This document shows positions 56,605 through 61,586 of a stretch of 61,586 bases of DNA, one piece after another (within the stretch, counting starts at the first letter, position 1; each line of letters starts with the position of its first letter). The position numbers and the translations under genes were made by a program. This DNA comes from an uncultured Saprospiraceae bacterium. Its GTDB lineage: Bacteria; Bacteroidota; Bacteroidia; Chitinophagales; Saprospiraceae. Under the pieces are notes generated by a model, which had not been told where the DNA came from, ran no database searches, and was given only the letters and a program-made list of their open reading frames with translations. The stretch lies in NCBI GenBank assembly GCA_937928405.1, contig CALFWZ010000009.1, positions 1 to 61,586 on the forward strand, written 5' to 3'.

Positions 56605-58173
56605 CTAAAATAATGATGGAAAAATATAACTGAATAAAATGATCCCGGCAGCAAAGGCAAGCAGTGTAATAACCTTTCCAGTATCTATCTCGAAAGTGAA
56701 TGCTTCGATGGTCATTCCATCTTGCTTTTGAGGCGCTTTAGTTACGGCACTTACTGTTATTGAGAAGAACAAAGTCACCACAGCACCAATCGCATTCCAC
56801 CAAAACCAGAATACTTCTGGACAGTATAACCAGAGATATACATTGACTAATACACCAGCTAACAAACCGACATTGGCCCCGATATAATTGGTTCGTCGAA
56901 TCCCAATCGCAGCAATAAAAGTGGCAAAGATAGGCCCATAGAAAACAGAACCAATTTTATTAATCGCTTCTATCACCGTGGCAGCAATATCTCCTGTAAA
57001 AAATGCCAAGACAATGCAGACGATACCCCAAAACAAAGCCGCATATTTTGAATAACGTACATATTGTTCGTCGGGAAGTTTTTTGTCTCGATTAAAGAAA
57101 TCTTCTACCGTAGCAGCACTTAAAGAATTGATGGTAGAACTTAAGGAAGACATCGCCGCCGAAAATATTGCTACCATTAAGATTCCAATAATGCCATGAG
57201 GAAGATACTCTCGAATAAAGATTGGAATCATCAAATCTGGTTTATCACTTGGGATGAGTTCTCGAAATTCAGGTAAGGTGGCAACCATCGTTCCAATGAT
57301 CAATCCCATGATACAATATACTAGGGTAATTGGAAATCGCATTAAACCATTACACAATAAAATCTTTTGCACAGTAGGAAGATCTTTAGCAGAAAACAAC
57401 CGCTGAACCTGACTTTGGTCTGTTCCATAATAAGAAGCATAGAGAAAAAAACCACCTAATAACATTGGCCAAAAGCCAAATTGTTCATTATCCGTAAATC
57501 CATACGCATCAAAATTAATGACTGTAAGTCGGTCTTCGCTAACGTTGGCCAGAAAATTTTCCCAACCACCGAGATAATATAGACCACTACCGAGACAAAT
57601 TAAAATACCCAAAAAGAGAATTAGCATTTGAATCACATCACCATAAACCACTGCTTTCATACCACCTTGATAGGAGTAGATTAATGTTACTACACCAATG
57701 ATAATAATCGTCGCCCACATCGGGATATCCATCACACTGGTCAAAATTAAAGCCACCGTATAAATCATGACACTGGTAGCAAAACTACGCGAGATTTGAA
57801 AAACTAAACTGAGCAAGATACGAGTAGAACTACTGTATCTTCGTTCCAAATATTCGTAGACACTGACAATTCCCATCTTAAACATCGGAGGAATTAAAAA
57901 GACCATTAAAAACAACATGGCCAACGGGACAGCAAATTCATAAGTAAGCCACTTCATGCCACCACCTGCTTTCAACCCCACAAAGGCTGGAGCAGAAATA
58001 AAACTAATGGCAGACAATTGTGTCGCCGCCGTACTTAAAGATAAAGGAAACCAGTGAAAATCTTTTCCACCTAAAAAATAATCCTTTGCTGAACCTGAGC
58101 TACTAAAATATTTTCCCAACCATAAAAATCCAAGGATATAAATGATGATAACAATGATGTCTAGATAATTCAT
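56605..58173 (-). CDS. Sodium:solute symporter (SSS family)
   Basis: A 522-residue membrane protein with about 13-14 hydrophobic helices and family patterns FLGGKDFHWFPLSLSTAATQ, AISFISAPAF and SAAMSSLSSTINSLSAATVEDF, the last marking the Na+ site. It would import an organic solute with sodium. Position between the GH63 hydrolase (76 nt) and the glycerate kinase (9 nt) suggests the imported solute is a glycerate-containing sugar compound. Confidence 0.9.
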   Translation of the reverse strand: MNYLDIIVIIIYILGFLWLGKYFSSSGSAKDYFLGGKDFHWFPLSLSTAATQLSAISFISAPAFVGLKAGGGMKWLTYEFAVPLAMLFLMVFLIPPMFKMGIVSVYEYLERRYSSSTRILLSLVFQISRSFATSVMIYTVALILTSVMDIPMWATIIIIGVVTLIYSYQGGMKAVVYGDVIQMLILFLGILICLGSGLYYLGGWENFLANVSEDRLTVINFDAYGFTDNEQFGFWPMLLGGFFLYASYYGTDQSQVQRLFSAKDLPTVQKILLCNGLMRFPITLVYCIMGLIIGTMVATLPEFRELIPSDKPDLMIPIFIREYLPHGIIGILMVAIFSAAMSSLSSTINSLSAATVEDFFNRDKKLPDEQYVRYSKYAALFWGIVCIVLAFFTGDIAATVIEAINKIGSVFYGPIFATFIAAIGIRRTNYIGANVGLLAGVLVNVYLWLYCPEVFWFWWNAIGAVVTLFFSITVSAVTKAPQKQDGMTIEAFTFEIDTGKVITLLAFAAGIILFSYIFPSLF

Positions 58174-58249
58174 AGTTAGGGGTTTTAAAGAAGCTGTTTA
58201 AAAATAAAGCAAAATGGTTACGACCAAGAGCTTGTCAACGTGGATCTGA

Positions 58250-59554
58250 TTAATCAGCTTTAAAATCAATAATGGAAGAAGCCGTCCATGAAAAATTATT
58301 CCCTCCATATCCTTTTTCAAGGTTGGAAATTTTGGATTTTTCCGCTTCAAAATATTCGTAAAAACCAAGCTTTTCTACTAATTCAATTAAGTCAGCACGT
58401 ACAATTTCAGCCAAGGCAGTATAACCGTAATTTTTTAATCCGTGATGAATCATCCAATTCATCTGTGGCCAGATGGGACCACGCCAGTATCGTTTAGAAT
58501 CAAAAAGTGGACTATCTATATCAAAGCTTGGGCAGAGATAAAAACCACGATCGTGAATTCCTTGTAGATAATTTGCGATGTGAGCCGCTTGTTCTTTGGT
58601 CGCCACACCAGCAAACAACGGAACGATTCCACCAATCTCTCGATGAAGGATCGGTTGCTGGTTGCGTTGATCATAAGTAGTGAAAAACTGCAAGTCTTCG
58701 TTCCAGAATTTTCTAGAAAAATTAGCTTTGCTTTTCACCTGCCAGTCAGCAAGACTTCCAGCATCTAGCTGCAGCTTTTGGGCAATATTTAGTAAAGCCT
58801 CGTTAGAACGAATCAGGATCGCATTCATCATACAGTCCTGTACTAGAAACGGACTTTCTTCCGCAATACCGGATCCATCGTATTGGTATTTTTTTCCAAG
58901 TTCCAAAAGATATACATAGCGATCGTACTGGTCTTGGGTGGGACGTTCTGAAGCGTCGGCAATAGAAGTATCACGTCGGGTATACGCTGGAATTTCAGCG
59001 TTTTTCAAATCGATTCCACTCAAGGGTCCATCCCAAAGCGGAGAATTATCTCGTCCAGATTCCCAAGGATGAAAAATGAAAAAAAGTCCTTCTTGTTCTA
59101 CATCACGGTAAGTGTAGAGAAATTCGTGATATTTTAAAACTTTTGGAAAAATCTCTTTTACAAAATTCACTACTTCTTCGTTTTGCCTTCCATAAAGCGT
59201 GAGCAGTGATTCTAGGACAAAACCAAAAACTGGAGGTTGGGTAATTCCAGAAGATTTGGGAAACTCTGGCGCACCAGCATTAACCTTACTATCCCAAAAA
59301 TCATAATTAGGAAAATACGTTTTTTCGTTTTCACTATGAAAAAGAATATGCGGCAACATCCCGTTTTTCCACTGCCCCGAAAACATAGAGTTGATTTCTG
59401 CCATCGCATTTTCAAGGTCGTAATGGGCAAGTCCAAGTGCGACAAAACCAGAATCCCAATTCCACTGAAAGGGATAAAGTTTACTCGTAGGAATGGTAAA
59501 ACCATCTTTCCAATTTTGATCTAATATTTTCCGGGCGCGAGGGATTAAATTCAT
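58250..59554 (-). CDS. GH63 glycosidase of the mannosylglycerate/glucosylglycerate hydrolase type
   Basis: A 434-residue cytoplasmic (alpha/alpha)6-barrel glycosidase, the length known for these hydrolases. It has WNWDSGF near the N-terminus and the acid-bearing segment WESGRD169NSPLW. YWRGPIWPQMNWMIHHGL follows, and near the C-terminus there is FYE400YFE403AE followed by NNFSWTAS, which holds the general base in the family. It lacks a signal peptide. Neighbours are a glycerate kinase and a symporter. Trehalase-like or other GH63 specificity is the alternative. Confidence 0.82.
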   Translation of the reverse strand: MNLIPRARKILDQNWKDGFTIPTSKLYPFQWNWDSGFVALGLAHYDLENAMAEINSMFSGQWKNGMLPHILFHSENEKTYFPNYDFWDSKVNAGAPEFPKSSGITQPPVFGFVLESLLTLYGRQNEEVVNFVKEIFPKVLKYHEFLYTYRDVEQEGLFFIFHPWESGRDNSPLWDGPLSGIDLKNAEIPAYTRRDTSIADASERPTQDQYDRYVYLLELGKKYQYDGSGIAEESPFLVQDCMMNAILIRSNEALLNIAQKLQLDAGSLADWQVKSKANFSRKFWNEDLQFFTTYDQRNQQPILHREIGGIVPLFAGVATKEQAAHIANYLQGIHDRGFYLCPSFDIDSPLFDSKRYWRGPIWPQMNWMIHHGLKNYGYTALAEIVRADLIELVEKLGFYEYFEAEKSKISNLEKGYGGNNFSWTASSIIDFKAD

Positions 59555-59567
59555 AAAATTAAATATT

Positions 59568-59600
59568 AAAAAAGAAAGGAGGATTTAAAACCCTCCCTTC
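59568..59600 (-). terminator. Hairpin with U tract between the TonB receptor and GH63 genes
   Basis: On the minus strand a 9-bp stem GAAGGGAGG / CCTCCTTTC (one G-U pair) is followed by TTTTTT. Placed between the receptor gene and the hydrolase, it may reduce read-through into the downstream genes. Confidence 0.75.
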
Positions 59601-59627
59601 TGTTACTCAAATTGAGGTATTGAAAAA

Positions 59628-61586
59628 TCAAAATTCAAATCCAACTCGGACAAAAATTCTTCGTGGCAAAATAGGTCTTCCAACAAAAAAGTTTCCACCC
59701 CCTACCTGACTGTTACCCTGTCTAGGCGATCCCTCTGTTACTCCAGCTGCATCTAACAAGTTAAAAACAGATAGGCCTATCCTCATACTTTCGTTCTTTT
59801 CTCCTAGTGAGAATGTATATCCTGTGTTTAAACGAACAATATTAAAGCCATCTAACTCTACCGTATTGCTATTATTAGCGAATTTACTTCCGAGAAAATT
59901 AGATGTAATATTAGCATCAAAACCTGACTTTTCAAAGTTTACACCAATCATTCCCATTACGTTAGGAGTACGAGCAATTTCATTTCCTTCCTGTTCTCGA
60001 TTATTTTCTACTTCGGTAAATTCGTGATCTTGATAGGTAAAGTTTCCAAAAACAACCAATTCTTTAGTAACACTATAATTGACGGTAGCTTCGATTCCAA
60101 CCGTCCGTGTACTTTGCAGAGATACCTCTTCAATAATATTTGCTGGATTATTAGGGTCATTAATGAAATCTACGTTACGTCGATCGGTTAGGGCGTTGTA
60201 AAAAATAGCGGCAGTTCCAGCCAATTTACTATTTCCATATTTTAATCCAATTTCTCCTTGGATAACCGTCTCCGGTTCGTAAGACTGAGCTACTCCTGGA
60301 CGAGGAAAAGATACACTACGTAATTGTGGGAAGAAATATCCTCGAGAGAAATTAGCATACAAATTAACCGTCGAATTTAGTTTGTAAAGTCCTGCCAAAG
60401 CAACCGCTACTCCAGTAGCATCAACTGTACCTTTATTAAAAGTATTACTACCAATACCTGTTTCTTTACTAATATTTCCTGCTGCCCGTTCCCAACGAAC
60501 TCCAATATCAAAATCAAATTTTTCTCCTTTGATTTCATCCGCCAAGTAAATAGCAATTTTAGAACTCGATAAATCATTATTGGCCGTTTGCCGTCCCGCA
60601 ATAAAACCTCCAGTAGAATAATCAACTGTTTGTCCTAATGAATCCATGTAAGACAAACCTACTGCACGTGGAGAATTACTAAAATCACCCAATACATTGT
60701 GAATCCAGTTGATATCATCTGCCCGAGTATAAGAACTAAAACTACCAAGAGTGATATTATGGTTATCAAATTTTTTGGTAAGATTAAATTCTCCTACGAT
60801 CTCTTCCATATTTCGCTGACGATCCAGAATTCTATTTTCAAACAACAAATCATTGCCTGATAATTCCGTCCCGTTATCAAGATAAACAAAACTTCCATTA
60901 CTAGGTAATTCACGATCCGAAAGATAGGTATCTTGTGGTTCAGGTGTATTGTGGACACCATCACCATCTAAAAATAGATTAAAAAAGTGTTCATAAGAAG
61001 CAGCCTTTGTTTTAGCAGAAATTTTCCAATCATCTCCAAAAACATGTTTTAATTCAGCCATCACAAATCCTCCATCCGTACTAACACCATCACCGATCGG
61101 TGATTTAAAACGACCATTGGGAGTATCAAAAGCAAAGTCTTTTAATTGACCAGAAAGCATGGTATAAATTTCTTCTCCATCATTTCCTATTGGACGTTCA
61201 CGGTCTCCATTAGAATTATCAAGCGGATACGGTAAGTAAAACTGTACATTATCATCTATTTTTTGTCCAGAAATTACGAGCGAACTATTGCCGTCATTAA
61301 ATAATTTTTTGATGTTACCTCGAAGTTGATATCCACGAGTTGGAAGTCCCGTTTCGAGCGGTCCTTCGTCATAACGGTAGAAACCAGAAACTGCATAATA
61401 AAGGTTTTTGGCCAAGGGACCTGAGGTAAGAAAGTCTCCTTTCAATCGACCTCCCTCTGCCCATTCTAGTTGAATTTTATGTAGCGGTTTCTCGGAGCCG
61501 CGGATACTATTATAATTGACAATACCAGCCACACTACCTGCACCAAATAAAGTAGAAGAACCACCTCTGACAAATTCTAGACTTTG
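59628..61586 (-). CDS. TonB-dependent receptor (partial, N-terminus outside window)
   Basis: An open frame of about 652 codons without a proper start enters from the right edge. The first residues form the end of a TonB plug (SLEFVRGGSSTLFGAGSVAGIVNY). The rest is a 22-strand-type barrel with NLYANFSRGYFFPQLRS, TRTVGIEATVNYS and the terminal RIFVRVGFEF signature. A GTG at 61532 is inside the plug and is not a real start. It lacks SusC features and no SusD follows. It would import a ligand too large for porins; the downstream hydrolase and symporter hint at a sugar-linked solute. Confidence 0.92.
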   Translation of the reverse strand, partial: QSLEFVRGGSSTLFGAGSVAGIVNYNSIRGSEKPLHKIQLEWAEGGRLKGDFLTSGPLAKNLYYAVSGFYRYDEGPLETGLPTRGYQLRGNIKKLFNDGNSSLVISGQKIDDNVQFYLPYPLDNSNGDRERPIGNDGEEIYTMLSGQLKDFAFDTPNGRFKSPIGDGVSTDGGFVMAELKHVFGDDWKISAKTKAASYEHFFNLFLDGDGVHNTPEPQDTYLSDRELPSNGSFVYLDNGTELSGNDLLFENRILDRQRNMEEIVGEFNLTKKFDNHNITLGSFSSYTRADDINWIHNVLGDFSNSPRAVGLSYMDSLGQTVDYSTGGFIAGRQTANNDLSSSKIAIYLADEIKGEKFDFDIGVRWERAAGNISKETGIGSNTFNKGTVDATGVAVALAGLYKLNSTVNLYANFSRGYFFPQLRSVSFPRPGVAQSYEPETVIQGEIGLKYGNSKLAGTAAIFYNALTDRRNVDFINDPNNPANIIEEVSLQSTRTVGIEATVNYSVTKELVVFGNFTYQDHEFTEVENNREQEGNEIARTPNVMGMIGVNFEKSGFDANITSNFLGSKFANNSNTVELDGFNIVRLNTGYTFSLGEKNESMRIGLSVFNLLDAAGVTEGSPRQGNSQVGGGNFFVGRPILPRRIFVRVGFEF

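Noticed and set aside
58174..59627. Expected SusD partner or glycan utilisation locus around the TonB receptor
   Set aside because: No SusD-like lipoprotein gene is present and the receptor has no SusC features, so a polysaccharide utilisation locus is not supported.
59628..61532. Treating the GTG at 61532 as the true start of the TonB receptor
   Set aside because: The frame continues upstream to the window edge with a clear plug-domain sequence, so the gene is partial.

Overview
The window comes from a Bacteroidota chromosome, most likely Saprospiria (a Lewinella/Haliscomenobacter-like lineage; this placement is inference). The evidence is two proteins with type IX secretion (T9SS) C-terminal sorting domains, one protein with a gliding-motility (CHU-type) C-terminal domain, many small outer-membrane beta-barrels, a TonB-dependent receptor, promoters of the TTG-N17..23-TAnnTTTG type, A/T-rich leaders without Shine-Dalgarno sequences, and low overall G+C. 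I saw no rRNA, tRNA, CRISPR array or intact insertion sequence.

Layout. 0-6 kb: a partial Crp/Fnr regulator, a di-heme cytochrome c peroxidase and a very large secreted BNR/PKD/LamG protein. 6-16 kb: an A/T-rich accessory island. It holds an HTH regulator with a PLD-like C-terminal domain, a 42-residue double-glycine leader peptide with its own terminator, a helical protein of unknown function, and a six-gene operon: small HTH protein, GASH-like helical protein, two unusual P-loop GTPases, a GAP1-like scaffold, and a nucleoside-phosphorylase effector. The last two share a C-terminal adaptor module. I read this operon as a GTPase-centred immune or suicide system. 16-22 kb: Old Yellow Enzyme, an AlkD-like repair protein, secreted endonuclease I and a gliding-motility-type surface protein.

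22-32 kb: a five-gene minus-strand operon with an outer-membrane lipoprotein (Kelch-like plus Asp-rich repeats), an anchored protein of unknown function, an exported WD40 protein, a CHAT (caspase-like) protease and a membrane-spanning nSTAND ATPase. Its topology suggests an envelope sensor wired to a cytoplasmic protease. 32-38 kb: outer-membrane protein, ATP-grasp ligase, LysE exporter, a 258-bp MITE-like element, and an acyltransferase pair (candidate aminolipid synthesis) with a hydrolase. 38-46 kb: AraC regulator, an exported triple cupredoxin-like protein behind operator-like repeats, a giant triple-repeat surface protein and a beta-barrel.

46.6-50.5 kb: an overlapping Nudix/helicase pair. 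The helicase carries PLD nuclease, SF2 helicase, a DUF3427-like region and an S24 peptidase-like domain; I read the pair as a second candidate defence module. 50-55 kb: a beta-barrel, then a periplasmic molybdenum hydroxylase with its 2Fe-2S subunit and a di-heme cytochrome. 55-61.6 kb: glycerate kinase, sodium:solute symporter, a GH63 hydrolase of the mannosyl/glucosylglycerate hydrolase type, and a partial TonB receptor. Together these look like an uptake and breakdown route for a glycosylglycerate osmolyte.
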